Shown here piece after piece: positions 25,273-33,865 of a DNA stretch of 43,969 bases. The DNA comes from DAOTTX01 sp034437515 (GTDB lineage Bacteria > Chloroflexota > Anaerolineae > Aggregatilineales > Phototrophicaceae), in assembly GCA_034437515.1 (NCBI GenBank), contig DAOTTX010000212.1, positions 1 to 43,969 on the forward strand, read 5' to 3'. A model generated the notes under the pieces. That model saw only the letters and a program-made list of their open reading frames with translations, was not told the DNA's origin and made no database searches. Made by a program: the position numbers and the translations under genes. The number at the start of each line of letters is the position of its first letter. The stretch's first letter is position 1.

Positions 25273-25635
25273 ATGCTCCGTTGTGGCATTGATATGATCG
25301 AAAATCAGCGCATCGCTGATAGTATCGAACGATTTGGCGAACGATTTTTCACACGCTTCTTCACCGCCGGGGAGCGCAGCGACTGTAACGACCAACCGCA
25401 GCGGCTGGCGGCTCGCATCGCCGCGAAGGAGGCGGTGGCGAAGGCGTTGGGCACCGGCATCGGGGCGGTGCGCTGGGTAGAAATCGAAATCCGTGTGAAC
25501 AACCCGCACAAACGCCCGACTCTGCATCTGCATGGGGAAGCGGCACGGCTCGCCGCCGAACTCGGCCTGACCCAATGGGACATCAGCCTGACGCACACCG
25601 AGGTTTACGCCTCCGCGATGGCCGTCGCACTTTAG
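25273..25635 (+). CDS. acpS: Holo-[acyl-carrier-protein] synthase
   Basis: AcpS transfers 4'-phosphopantetheine from coenzyme A to the acyl carrier protein for fatty acid synthesis. The 120-residue sequence has the GIDMIENQRI start motif with the metal-binding Asp7, the AAKEAVAKALGTGIG motif at about 49-63, and the C-terminal SLTHTEVYASAMAVA motif. All are expected of this family. ATG 25273 is preceded by GGGGG with a spacing of about five. It converges on the histidine kinase gene downstream. Confidence 0.95.
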   Translation: MLRCGIDMIENQRIADSIERFGERFFTRFFTAGERSDCNDQPQRLAARIAAKEAVAKALGTGIGAVRWVEIEIRVNNPHKRPTLHLHGEAARLAAELGLTQWDISLTHTEVYASAMAVAL

Positions 25636-25736
25636 GCTATATGTTATCCATAAATCCGGCGCTATAACCTGCGTGCCCGCCGGAAGGGGCACATACTCGC
25701 TGGTGTGGGTGAATCGACTTTATTATGGTAGGTACG

Positions 25737-26975
25737 CTAGGCGGGGGGCAGGGTGAAGTTGAAGGTCGTGCCGGTATCCGCACTGCTTTCTACCCAGATC
25801 CTACCGCCGTGCGCCTCGACAAACCGTTTGGCAATCGCCAACCCTAACCCCGTCCCACGATAACCGTCTTTCCCCTGCTGGCGGGAGCGGTCGCCCCGGT
25901 AAAAGCTCTCGAAGATGCGCTCTAAGTCTTCCTGAGCGATGAACGAGCCGGTGTTGTTGACGCTGACGCGCACAAAATCATCTTCGTTGCGGGCAATCAC
26001 ACGGATTTTTTCCCCTGGCGGGGTGTGGTGGATGGCGTTATCGAGCAGATTGCGCAGCACCCGCTGCACTTTATCCGGCGCGATGCACACCTGCCCCACA
26101 CCCTTACTGATGAAGCCGGTCAGGTCGATCTCTCGACGGCGGGCGTGAGGGCTGGCGCTGGCGATGGTATCTGACAGTAGATCACGCAGGAAAAACGCCT
26201 CGCGGTCAAACTCGACGCGCCCCGCATCCAATTTGCTGATCTCAAACAGATCGTCGATCAAGCGGCTGAGGTTATGCACCTCACGCTGTATCGTTTTCAT
26301 ATAGCGGCGCTGTGTGGCCTCATCGCTGACCACACCGTCGAGGATGGCCTCGTTCATCGCACGGATCGCCGCGAGTGGGGTGCGCAGGTCGTGTGAGGCG
26401 TAGGCGATCAAATCCCGCCGGGACTGCTCTAATGCCGCCCGTTCGAGATCCACTTTTTCGAGGTCATCCGCCATCATGTTGAAGGTCTGTGCCAGTTGAG
26501 AGAGTTCGTCGTTACCCTGTACCGGGATGCGTGTGCTCAGGTCGCCCTTTGCCAACCGCCGCGCCGCCGCGCTCAGTTCGTGGATGCGTTCGGTCAAACT
26601 GTTGGAAAGAAAAAACACCGTCACGACGGAAAGCAAGCCGGCGAAGATCAACAACCCGGTGGTCAATAGCAGGTCGTCCTCGTTGATGAACATCAACTGC
26701 GCGGTCAACCACACGTTGACGAAGATCAACAGCACGGTCAGCACGATCATCGCCAGCAGCATCCAGCGCAGGCTGTTAAACCAGCGCATCACACCTTTCT
26801 GGTAAAGCAGGTAGGCCAGGCTGGTGGTGGCCATCCCCGTGCCAGACATAAACAACACCAGCTTTTGTAATTCTGCCGGTCTTGGGTTAAGCACGGGGAC
26901 GATAATCAGCATGGCGATCAACAGGGCAATGCCGATACTCAGCGCCAGAGAGACTAACAGGTAAAGTGATTTCAT
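25737..26975 (-). CDS. Membrane sensor histidine kinase
   Basis: The 412-residue protein has four hydrophobic segments in the first 130 residues, arranged as two pairs with short loops, then a HAMP linker (about 127-180), a HisKA domain with His195 in the SHDLRTPL box, and an HATPase domain with N box (LLDNAIHH), an incomplete D/F region (VNNTGSFI), and a G2 box (RGTGLGLAI). The usual D-x-G ATP-binding motif is replaced by NNTG, which is worth noting. Sensing would be within the membrane, since there is no large extracytoplasmic domain. No response regulator is adjacent. Another kinase gene diverges from this one 177 bases away. Confidence 0.92.
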   Translation of the reverse strand: MKSLYLLVSLALSIGIALLIAMLIIVPVLNPRPAELQKLVLFMSGTGMATTSLAYLLYQKGVMRWFNSLRWMLLAMIVLTVLLIFVNVWLTAQLMFINEDDLLLTTGLLIFAGLLSVVTVFFLSNSLTERIHELSAAARRLAKGDLSTRIPVQGNDELSQLAQTFNMMADDLEKVDLERAALEQSRRDLIAYASHDLRTPLAAIRAMNEAILDGVVSDEATQRRYMKTIQREVHNLSRLIDDLFEISKLDAGRVEFDREAFFLRDLLSDTIASASPHARRREIDLTGFISKGVGQVCIAPDKVQRVLRNLLDNAIHHTPPGEKIRVIARNEDDFVRVSVNNTGSFIAQEDLERIFESFYRGDRSRQQGKDGYRGTGLGLAIAKRFVEAHGGRIWVESSADTGTTFNFTLPPA

Positions 26976-27152
26976 AGGACGCAGACATTCTCAGTAACCA
27001 TTGTTGGTTGATCTATTGTAGCAAACTTGCTAATCCGCCATCCTATAACCCAATCTAATGTTGCTCAACCAGCTTTCATAATAGAATGAGGGTAGCCGGT
27101 TGATATATTTGATGGTGACTTTGATGAATTGCACAGTCGCTCCGGGGGGGCC

Positions 27153-28862
27153 ATGAAACAAGAAGTCGTGATCTCGTTAGAGAACGGTGACGAAACCCAA
27201 TTTATCGAATGGTTGCAGGCACGGGGCGCGGTGGTCACCCCACAGGTTGACGGTTGTTATAAGCTCCACCTCTCAACAGAAACACCAGAAGGTCGGGACG
27301 CCGTCATTCAGCAATACGAAGATCGGACGCGGCAAGCCGAAGAAAATTTTTCCACGTTGTTGAGTGACATTGACCTCGGTATTCTGTTGCAAACGCCGGA
27401 AGGTCGCGTCTTCGCCGCTAACCCGACCGCCTTACGCCTGCTCAATAGTGCCCCCGACAAACTCACCGGCAAGACCTTCTTCGATGATTGGCAGATCGTC
27501 CATGCCGATGGTCGCCCATTTCTTCGAGAGGAACACCCGACCGTGCACGCTATTCGAGAACAGATCGCCGTCCGCGATGTGGTGATGGGCCTGTACCGTC
27601 CCCGGTTGGATGACTGGATGTCGTTACTGGTCAGCGCGGTGCCCCAGTTCAACACCGATGGCAGCATCCGCCATGTGATATGCAGCTTCAGCGACATCAC
27701 CCGCCTGCGCCAGACCGAAGAACTGCTGCGCGACGAACACAATATGTTGCAAAGCATCCTGGACACCAGCATCGCGGCGATTACGGTCGTCAACCCACAG
27801 GGCCAGTTGACCTATGCCAACAAGAAAGCCGAGGAAATCCTCGGTTTGACCCGTGACGAGCTGACCGAGCGTCAATATGACTCCCCGGGGTGGCACCATA
27901 CCGACATTAACGGCGGCCCCTGGCCTGACGAAAAACAACCCTTCACGATCATCATGAAAACCGGCGAACCCGTTTTCGAGGTGCAGCACGCCATCCAATG
28001 GCCGGATGGCAGGCGTAAGTTGCTGTCTATCAACGGTGCGCCCATTAAAAATGCCAACGCTGAGATCATCAACACGGTCTTTCTCGTCCACGACATCACC
28101 GAGGAGAAACGCCTGCAAGCCGAATCGCGAGAAAAGGAACGCCTCAGCGTCGCGCTGGAAAAAGAACGCGAGTTAAACGAGTTTCGGCAGCGGTTTATGG
28201 CATCCGTTTCTCATGAGATCCGCACGCCCATCACCATGATTAGCAGCGCCACACAGATCTTGCAACGTTACACCCACAAACTCGACGCGCAGCAACGGCG
28301 GGATTATCTCGAAAAGATCCAGGTACAGGTGCAACACCTGACGAATATGCTGGACGATGTCTCGCTGGTCATCCAGTCGCAAGCCAATAAGATGCACTTC
28401 GAGTCGGAAGTCTTCGCGTTGGATGCCCTGTGCGAACGGCTGATTACGGATGCCCGGTTGGTCAATAACGGACGGAATAAGATCATCTACGAACGCCCCG
28501 AAGGATCGCTGACCGTGATTGCGGACTCGAAGTTAATGCAGCACATCATCAGCAATTTGCTGAACAACGCGCTCAAGTATTCACCGGGTGGCTGCGATGT
28601 GCGCCTCACACTCAGCAACAAGGGGCAAATGGTCGTGCTGACCGTCGCCGACGAAGGGATCGGCATCCCGGCAGCGGAGCAAAAGCGTTTGTTCAAACCC
28701 TATTTTCGCGCATCGAACGTCGAGAACATCGGCGGCACCGGGTTAGGGTTGAAGATCGTGCATGATTGTGTCGCACTGCATAAGGGCAACGTCTTTATGG
28801 AGAGCGAAGAAGGCGTCGGTTCTACTTTTACCGTCGAATTGCCAATCGTCGCCGTAGATTAA
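27153..28862 (+). CDS. Cytosolic PAS-PAS sensor histidine kinase
   Basis: The 569-residue protein has no membrane segments. It has a short N-terminal domain (about 1-60), two PAS domains (about 67-190 and 195-325), a HisKA domain with His354 in SHEIRTP, and an HATPase domain with N box (LLNNALKY), DEGIGI and GGTGLGL motifs. PAS domains suggest a small-molecule, redox or light input, but the ligand is not readable. I chose ATG 27153 (MKQEVV) over the TTG at 27129 because a run of Gs (GGGGGGG) lies just upstream. The stop codon TAA shares two bases with the opposing stop of the macro-domain gene, in a TTAA palindrome. Confidence 0.92.
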   Translation: MKQEVVISLENGDETQFIEWLQARGAVVTPQVDGCYKLHLSTETPEGRDAVIQQYEDRTRQAEENFSTLLSDIDLGILLQTPEGRVFAANPTALRLLNSAPDKLTGKTFFDDWQIVHADGRPFLREEHPTVHAIREQIAVRDVVMGLYRPRLDDWMSLLVSAVPQFNTDGSIRHVICSFSDITRLRQTEELLRDEHNMLQSILDTSIAAITVVNPQGQLTYANKKAEEILGLTRDELTERQYDSPGWHHTDINGGPWPDEKQPFTIIMKTGEPVFEVQHAIQWPDGRRKLLSINGAPIKNANAEIINTVFLVHDITEEKRLQAESREKERLSVALEKERELNEFRQRFMASVSHEIRTPITMISSATQILQRYTHKLDAQQRRDYLEKIQVQVQHLTNMLDDVSLVIQSQANKMHFESEVFALDALCERLITDARLVNNGRNKIIYERPEGSLTVIADSKLMQHIISNLLNNALKYSPGGCDVRLTLSNKGQMVVLTVADEGIGIPAAEQKRLFKPYFRASNVENIGGTGLGLKIVHDCVALHKGNVFMESEEGVGSTFTVELPIVAVD

Positions 28863-29329
28863 CGCGCCCAGTCCTCAACGGCCTTTTCACCCGGCACATA
28901 ATCCTCATAGACCACGACCGGCAGCTTTGACTTGCCGAGCCACTGCGTCAGGATGATTTTAATCTCGTCCCATTCGTGCGGTTGACCGAGGTTGGTCAGT
29001 GCCAACGACTCAAGCCGCTCCAGTCGATAGTCACGGGCGATGTTGACGAGGACGGTCTGCACGTAGCGTAAGCGGGTCGCGCCGACAGCCGTTTCCCGCA
29101 CGGGCAAGAACATCAGATGCGGTTGTGCTTCTCGCCACAACCAGTAACGCCCCGTGTGGATTTTCCCCTTGCCGCAGTCACGCTTATAACGTGAGAAGGC
29201 CGCCGGGTAGCGGCGCATCAGCGTGTTGTGTAAGCGGTCGTTCTCGATGCGCCCGGCGGCGTTGTGGCTGAACGCGAGGGTTTGGGCATCGGTCAGCAGC
29301 GGATCACCGGAAAGAAATGTCAACGGCAT
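28859..29329 (-). CDS. Macro-domain-like protein (DarG/ALC1-type relative)
   Basis: The 156-residue sequence looks like a divergent macro domain. It has an N-terminal beta strand (LTFLSGDPLL), a helical FSHNAAGRIEND ... LMRRYPAAFSRYKRDC segment like the FP..F..YK..C pattern of macro proteins, a G(R/K)I(H/R)(T/P)G step, a LMFLPVRE strand, and LALTNLGQ near the ligand loop. Macro domains bind or remove ADP-ribose. The second ligand loop normally has PLG(A/C)G, here NLGQPHE, so activity is uncertain. No DarT-like toxin gene is adjacent. Assignment rests on pattern only. Confidence 0.6.
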   Translation of the reverse strand: MPLTFLSGDPLLTDAQTLAFSHNAAGRIENDRLHNTLMRRYPAAFSRYKRDCGKGKIHTGRYWLWREAQPHLMFLPVRETAVGATRLRYVQTVLVNIARDYRLERLESLALTNLGQPHEWDEIKIILTQWLGKSKLPVVVYEDYVPGEKAVEDWAR

Positions 29330-29439
29330 AGATGCGTGGCCTTTCGGTTAAAACCAGGTTCGATTGCGCAGATTTACATTGTGTCCGCGTCTGCCTCAAG
29401 TATAATCGAAATGAACGTCCGCCGAGGAAATCAGAAAAT

Positions 29440-30498
29440 ATGCGGGATAAACGCCCTGTAGACGAACTTTCTATCGAGGAACTCGAACGTGTTCTCGCCA
29501 TACGCAAGCGCGAGGCACGGCAGACACAGCTCCAACGGATGAAACGCGACGGTCGTGTGGTCGCCGTGCCGGAAGCGCCGCCCATCCAGGCCGCCCCACC
29601 ACCGGCAGCGCCAACGACCAACGGCGACCATAGTGAGCCGGTCGTGGTGGAAAAGCCCAGGCGAAAAGTGGCACCACCGCCGATCAAAGGCGCACCACGC
29701 TTCGAGGACGAGGTCGAGGAAATCTATGAAACCGACCTTCAGAGTAACGAACCTAACGCCGCCTGGAACCGCTTCGTCAACGCTGGCCTGCTGCTGGTGG
29801 AACTGGCGGCGGTGCTGGGCCTGCTGTTCCTGGGGTATCAATTGCTGATTACCCGCGCCGATCTACAGACCGAGTCACGGGCGGCGCAAGAGATGTCCGA
29901 TGCAACCCGCGTGGCGGGCATTTCCACGCTGGCCCCCACACCGACGCTGCGCCTGAACGATCTGCTGCTGCCCGGTGGTCATGTGATCGAGAACGGTGTC
30001 GCCCGGCAGAACTTCGATGAGATTGACCTGGTGCCGGCACGCTACCGCGATCAATTGCGGTACGAATACAGCAACCCCGTTTTAGAGCGCCCCCAACCGA
30101 CCGACCAGACGCCGCAATTCATTGACATCCCCGCCATTAGCATCCAGGGCGGCGTCACCCAGGGCACGGATTGGGACGCGCTCAAGCAGGGTGTGGGGCA
30201 GGTGATGAACGGTTATGATCCGTCTGACGAGGCCGGTAATGTGGTGCTTGCCGCCCACAACGACATTTACGGCGAGCTGTTCCGCAACCTCGACCAACTG
30301 CAACCTGGCGACCGCTTCACCATCCGCACTGCCGAGAATATCTACCATTATGAGATCACCCATCATGAGGTGGTTGACCCGACGGACGTCTGGGTAATGG
30401 AAAGCCAGGGGCGGGCGATGGTGACGTTGATCTCGTGCTATCCACATGGGGTGAACAACAAACGTTATGTGGTGTTCGCCAACAGGGTCGATGTGTAG
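29440..30498 (+). CDS. Class E/D-like sortase
   Basis: The 352-residue protein has a charged cytosolic N-terminal region (1-110) with a helix and Pro-rich linker, a single membrane segment (about 115-137), and a C-terminal sortase domain (about 225-350). The catalytic residues are visible: His273 in LAAHNDIYGELF, Cys333 in TLISCYPHG, and Arg342 in the following KRYVVFA. It would face outward as a transpeptidase attaching proteins to the cell envelope or forming polymers. The other secreted proteins in this window have no LPxTG-like signal, so the substrate is not here. I chose ATG 29440 (MRDKRP) with GAGGA upstream; the open frame begins earlier at 29332. Confidence 0.88.
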   Translation: MRDKRPVDELSIEELERVLAIRKREARQTQLQRMKRDGRVVAVPEAPPIQAAPPPAAPTTNGDHSEPVVVEKPRRKVAPPPIKGAPRFEDEVEEIYETDLQSNEPNAAWNRFVNAGLLLVELAAVLGLLFLGYQLLITRADLQTESRAAQEMSDATRVAGISTLAPTPTLRLNDLLLPGGHVIENGVARQNFDEIDLVPARYRDQLRYEYSNPVLERPQPTDQTPQFIDIPAISIQGGVTQGTDWDALKQGVGQVMNGYDPSDEAGNVVLAAHNDIYGELFRNLDQLQPGDRFTIRTAENIYHYEITHHEVVDPTDVWVMESQGRAMVTLISCYPHGVNNKRYVVFANRVDV

Positions 30499-30540
30499 CA
30501 GGCCGACGGTTATAATACATAAGTCAATCTCGCATGAATC

Positions 30541-30629
30541 CTCACCCCCGGCGCGCTGCGTGACCCATCCCCTCTCCATCAAAAGGCGAGGGGAAAGACC
30601 GATTGAAAAACGGGCAGGGGTAAGGGTGT
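30541..30629. repeat. C/G-rich hairpin repeat, family A
   Basis: CTCACCCCC at 30541, CCCCTCTCC at about 30570, GAGGGG at about 30588 and GGGGTAAGGGTG near 30619-30629 reproduce the arm order of the 1216-1317 and 20034-20128 blocks. It fills the gap between the sortase and the tail-anchored protein. No open frame is supported in it. Confidence 0.6.
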
Positions 30630-30694
30630 CGATAAATTGGGAATGTCCGTTTTGCCCATAAAAACTGAAAACTACAGACTGAGAGGATCTCTCC

Positions 30695-31102
30695 ATGTCA
30701 AAACGTAAAAATCGCAAAAATGCGCCGAACCTGCCCAAAGCCGCGTTAGAACGCGCACGGGCACAGGCACGCGGCGAAGAGTATGTGCCGCCGGAGCCGG
30801 TCGTCGAAGACGAGATGCCGGAAGAGGACGAGGAAGAAGTCGAGGCGACCGATCGTGCTGACCGGCGCAACGAGCGCCGGTCACGGCGACGGACGACACC
30901 GGCCCAATACAGCAAGCGGCGCAGTGACGGCGAACCGCTGACGAACGACGCGCTGGAAACCGCCCTCGCCCGCCCGACCAAGTTCGTCAGTGAGGAAGAA
31001 CTGCATGAGGAATACGGGCATGTCGTGACTGACATCCGTAATATGTTTGTGCTTGCAGCGGTGCTTATGGTGCTACTGGTCGCGCTCGCGCAGTTTATCT
31101 AG
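30695..31102 (+). CDS. Small charged tail-anchored membrane protein
   Basis: The 135-residue protein begins with a basic stretch (MSKRKNRKN), followed by a strongly acidic region (about 30-50, DEMPEEDEEE), another basic stretch (RRNERRSRRR), and a final hydrophobic helix of about 20 residues at the C-terminus. The topology suggests a cytosolic body anchored in the membrane by its tail. It follows the sortase gene on the same strand. Its function is not recognised. GAGGAT precedes ATG 30695. Confidence 0.75.
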   Translation: MSKRKNRKNAPNLPKAALERARAQARGEEYVPPEPVVEDEMPEEDEEEVEATDRADRRNERRSRRRTTPAQYSKRRSDGEPLTNDALETALARPTKFVSEEELHEEYGHVVTDIRNMFVLAAVLMVLLVALAQFI

Positions 31103-31176
31103 GCAAGTCTCTGCCAGGGGTGAGCCATTCGCTCGCCCCGACGACTCCCTATTGTCCGCCGGGAAAGTGTATCGTT

Positions 31177-31875
31177 ATGGCTGACTCATGGCAAGAACTC
31201 CCATTTTTCGCCGGTATTGACGCCGTCGGTCTTGATCGCATCCAGCAGACCGCGCATTACCACCTCTATCAAGCCGGTGCGACCATCTTCAACGAATGTG
31301 ATGACTGTGCAGGCCTGTACATTGTGGTCGATGGTCTGGTGCGCATTTACCGTGTCAGCGCGGAAGGGCGGCTGCACACGCTGAGCTTGCTGCGTCCGTT
31401 TGCGTCGTTTAACGAGGTCGCCGCTGTGGATGGCGGCCCGAATCCGTTTAACGCCGTCGCCGTGACCAACGCCGAGGTCATGGTATTGAGCCATCGATGT
31501 TTGATCGAACTCATCGCCAGCGAACGCGCCCTGCTGGAAAATTACGTACAGCAGCTCGCCCACCTCAACCGGGAATACATCGAACGACTGGAAGACATGA
31601 CCTTCCGGTCGATCCCGTCACGGCTGGCGAAATTGTTCCTTCACGAGACGACTTACGCCGACCAGATCTCCGAGACACCCACCCAACTGACGCAAGAGGA
31701 GATCGCCGCCATCCTCGGCACCACCCGTGAGGTGGTCGGGCGGGCGCTGCGCGGTCTGCTTAACGCCGGGTTGCTGCGCAAGGAAGGGCGACAGGTGTTC
31801 ATCGCTGACCGCGCCGGCCTCGAAACTCTGGCAGAAACCAACACCATGCCTCAGCCAACCTCCCTGAAAGAATAA
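31177..31875 (+). CDS. Crp/Fnr-family transcription regulator
   Basis: The 232-residue protein has an N-terminal cyclic-nucleotide-binding-type beta-barrel domain (about 5-125), a linker helix, and a C-terminal winged helix-turn-helix (about 145-220) with the LTQEEIAAILGTTREVVGRALRGL recognition region typical of Crp/Fnr proteins. It lacks the N-terminal Cys cluster of FNR, but a CDDC pair sits at about 44-47. The effector is not evident. Next on the same strand is a ferredoxin gene, with an inverted repeat in its upstream region. I chose ATG 31177 (MADSWQ), preceded by GGGAAAG, over a GTG at 31120. Confidence 0.88.
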   Translation: MADSWQELPFFAGIDAVGLDRIQQTAHYHLYQAGATIFNECDDCAGLYIVVDGLVRIYRVSAEGRLHTLSLLRPFASFNEVAAVDGGPNPFNAVAVTNAEVMVLSHRCLIELIASERALLENYVQQLAHLNREYIERLEDMTFRSIPSRLAKLFLHETTYADQISETPTQLTQEEIAAILGTTREVVGRALRGLLNAGLLRKEGRQVFIADRAGLETLAETNTMPQPTSLKE

Positions 31876-31979
31876 GTTAACCAGGATTTAAAACAGTTTA
31901 TTCACACATCAAGCTCTAATCTTCAATTTCGGAAATTAGTCTTTAAATCCAACAAAAGTCACAAAAACCCAGGGTAAAG

Positions 31980-31997
31980 TGTGTTATGGTAAACACA
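31980..31997. promoter_or_regulatory. Inverted-repeat operator candidate before the ferredoxin gene
   Basis: TGTGTTATGGTAAACACA has perfect 6-base arms with a 6-base centre, 32 bases before the ferredoxin ATG. The TGTG...CACA form is reminiscent of Crp-family sites, and a Crp/Fnr gene is immediately upstream. Binding has not been shown. Confidence 0.35.
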
Positions 31998-32029
31998 ATA
32001 AGCGATCATATACCTTGAGGAAACCTCCG

Positions 32030-32380
32030 ATGACCCATATTATTACGAGCCTGTGCCTGCGTGACGGTGCCTGTGTAGAAGTCTGCCCGGTTGAGTGCAT
32101 TATCCCCGGCATCCCGGAAAACGAATGGCCCTGGTACTACATCGACCCCGACACCTGCATCGACTGTGGTGCTTGCATCCCTGAGTGCCCCTACGAAGCG
32201 ATCTTCGTCGAAGAAGAAGTCGAGGACGACTACGAAATGGCGGATGGTCAAGAGCGTGTCGATCACAGCAGCAAAGAAAAGGTCGTCCACAGCGCGGGTG
32301 ATGTTGTTGACCTGACGCAGGACATCCAGCCGAATTATGATTACTTTGACAACGGCCCCGGCTACGACGCGCTGAACTGA
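32030..32380 (+). CDS. 7Fe/8Fe-type ferredoxin
   Basis: This 116-residue electron carrier has a C-terminal-type cluster motif CIDCGACIPECP (CxxCxxCxxxCP) and an N-terminal set Cys9, Cys15, Cys19 and Cys23 (C-x5-C-x3-CP-x2-C). The first set lacks the second Cys of the usual CxxC spacing, which resembles seven-iron ferredoxins with one [3Fe-4S] and one [4Fe-4S] cluster. The C-terminal 50 residues are acidic and unique, ending with GYDALN. ATG 32030 (MTHIIT) follows GAGG; the open frame starts at 31979. It should be cytosolic. Confidence 0.88.
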   Translation: MTHIITSLCLRDGACVEVCPVECIIPGIPENEWPWYYIDPDTCIDCGACIPECPYEAIFVEEEVEDDYEMADGQERVDHSSKEKVVHSAGDVVDLTQDIQPNYDYFDNGPGYDALN

Positions 32381-32404
32381 GCGCCTACCTTATACAATCC
32401 GAAT

Positions 32405-32430
32405 CTCCGGTCACCATGCCGGAGTTTTTT
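32405..32430 (+). terminator. Terminator of the ferredoxin gene
   Basis: CTCCGG at 32405-32410 pairs with CCGGAG at 32419-32424 around an eight-base loop, and six T residues follow at 32425-32430. Confidence 0.9.
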
Positions 32431-32488
32431 GATTCTAACCCCGTTTTTATACATAATTGAACCACTTTACGATAGAGGATACCCAACG

Positions 32489-33790
32489 ATGCGACGACTA
32501 CTTTTGACCCTCACACTGCTGCTTGGTGCGGTGGGGATGCTGGCGCAGGACGACGAGGTTACACCGATTGAGATCGAGCAGGGCTACGGTGCGGAAAAAG
32601 GCTTCTGGCAGGTGTATTTCAACGCCCCCACCGGGGAAAGTGACCGCTCCACGTATGACGGCGGCATCGACTTACAACTGGTCGCCGCCATCGAGGACGC
32701 GCAGGCCACGCTCGACATCGCCGCGTTCGAGTGGGGCAATCCCCGCCTGACCGAAGCCGTGGTCGATGCCTACGAGCGCGGTGTGCAGGTGCGCATGGTC
32801 GTGGATGACGAGCACGTCATCGAAGAAAACGAGATTCTGCTGGAAGAAGACGAAGAAGCACCCTTCCAGGCCATTATCGACGCGGGTATACCGTTTGTAG
32901 ACGATGATCGCAGCGCGTTGATGCACAACAAGTTCATGATTATCGACAGTGAAATCGTGTGGCAGGGGTCGATGAATTACACCATGAACGGCACCTATCG
33001 TAACAACAACAACATGATCGCGCTGCGTTCACGCGATGCGGTCGCCGCTTACCAGACGGAATTCAACGAGATGTTTGTACGCGAGGAATTCGGTCCGACC
33101 TCGACCGACGACGACGTGACCACATTTTTCGCCGGAGATGGCGCACAGGTCGGCATCTATTTTGCATCCGAGGGTGATGTAGTAGAACCGCTGTTAGACG
33201 TGCTGGACACCGCCGAGGAGTCGATTCACTTTATGGCGTTCTCGTTCACCGAGGATCGGCTGGGTGTGAAGATGATCGAACGCGCCTACGCTGGCATCGA
33301 GGTACAGGGCATCTTCGAGTTGCGCGGCAGCGAAACGCGCTTTAGCGAGATGGGGCGTATGTACTGCAACGCGCTCAATGTACGGCAGGACGGCAACCCA
33401 TACATCCTGCATCACAAAGTCATCATCGTGGATGAAGAGATCGTCATTTCCGGCTCGTTCAACTTCTCGGACAACGCGACACAATCCAACGACGAGAATC
33501 TGGTCATCATCGCCGATGCCGACCTCGCCGCGCAGTTTATGATGGAGTTCGACCGTCTGTGGGATGTCGCCGAGCCGCCCGACGCCGAAGACATGGAATG
33601 CAATCTTTCCGTGCCGGAGCAAGCGCCCTGGGTCGATGTGACTGGTAGTGTCAGTTGCCCGTCAGCGAACACCTGCGGTGACCTGACCTGTGGCGAGGCT
33701 TATGCTTGCCTGGGCGAAGGGCTAACCCGGCTCGACCGTGACAGCGACGGTGTGCCATGTGAGGCGATCTGCCCTGGCGGAGATCGTTAG
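32489..33790 (+). CDS. Secreted phospholipase D-like protein with Excalibur tail
   Basis: The 433-residue protein starts with a signal peptide (1-19, ending MLAQ). It has two phospholipase D/nuclease motifs: HNKFMIID at 146-153 and HHKVIIVD at 308-315, each followed by a G(S)(M/F)N motif. Paired HKD motifs form one active site that cleaves phosphodiester bonds in lipid or nucleic acid. The C-terminus (about 390-433) is Cys-rich with LDRDSDGVPCE, an Excalibur-type calcium-binding motif. It should act outside the cell. Substrate is not determined; a nuclease or a lipase is possible. I chose ATG 32489, preceded by GAGG, over the earlier frame start at 32429. Confidence 0.9.
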   Translation: MRRLLLTLTLLLGAVGMLAQDDEVTPIEIEQGYGAEKGFWQVYFNAPTGESDRSTYDGGIDLQLVAAIEDAQATLDIAAFEWGNPRLTEAVVDAYERGVQVRMVVDDEHVIEENEILLEEDEEAPFQAIIDAGIPFVDDDRSALMHNKFMIIDSEIVWQGSMNYTMNGTYRNNNNMIALRSRDAVAAYQTEFNEMFVREEFGPTSTDDDVTTFFAGDGAQVGIYFASEGDVVEPLLDVLDTAEESIHFMAFSFTEDRLGVKMIERAYAGIEVQGIFELRGSETRFSEMGRMYCNALNVRQDGNPYILHHKVIIVDEEIVISGSFNFSDNATQSNDENLVIIADADLAAQFMMEFDRLWDVAEPPDAEDMECNLSVPEQAPWVDVTGSVSCPSANTCGDLTCGEAYACLGEGLTRLDRDSDGVPCEAICPGGDR

Positions 33791-33865
33791 CGGCGTTCAC
33801 ATGACGCTTAACTGATTGCTCTAAAATCGGCGCATGATTGCATAGATGAATTTTTGAGGCAAACG

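Noticed and set aside
25673..25692. GTGCCC/GGGCAC hairpin between acpS and the kinase gene
   Set aside because: The stem is only six bases with an eight-base loop and no T-tract, so a terminator call is not justified.
29345..29375. tRNA-like GGTTCGATT string near the sortase gene
   Set aside because: No acceptor, D or anticodon stem can be formed around it, so it is not a tRNA gene.
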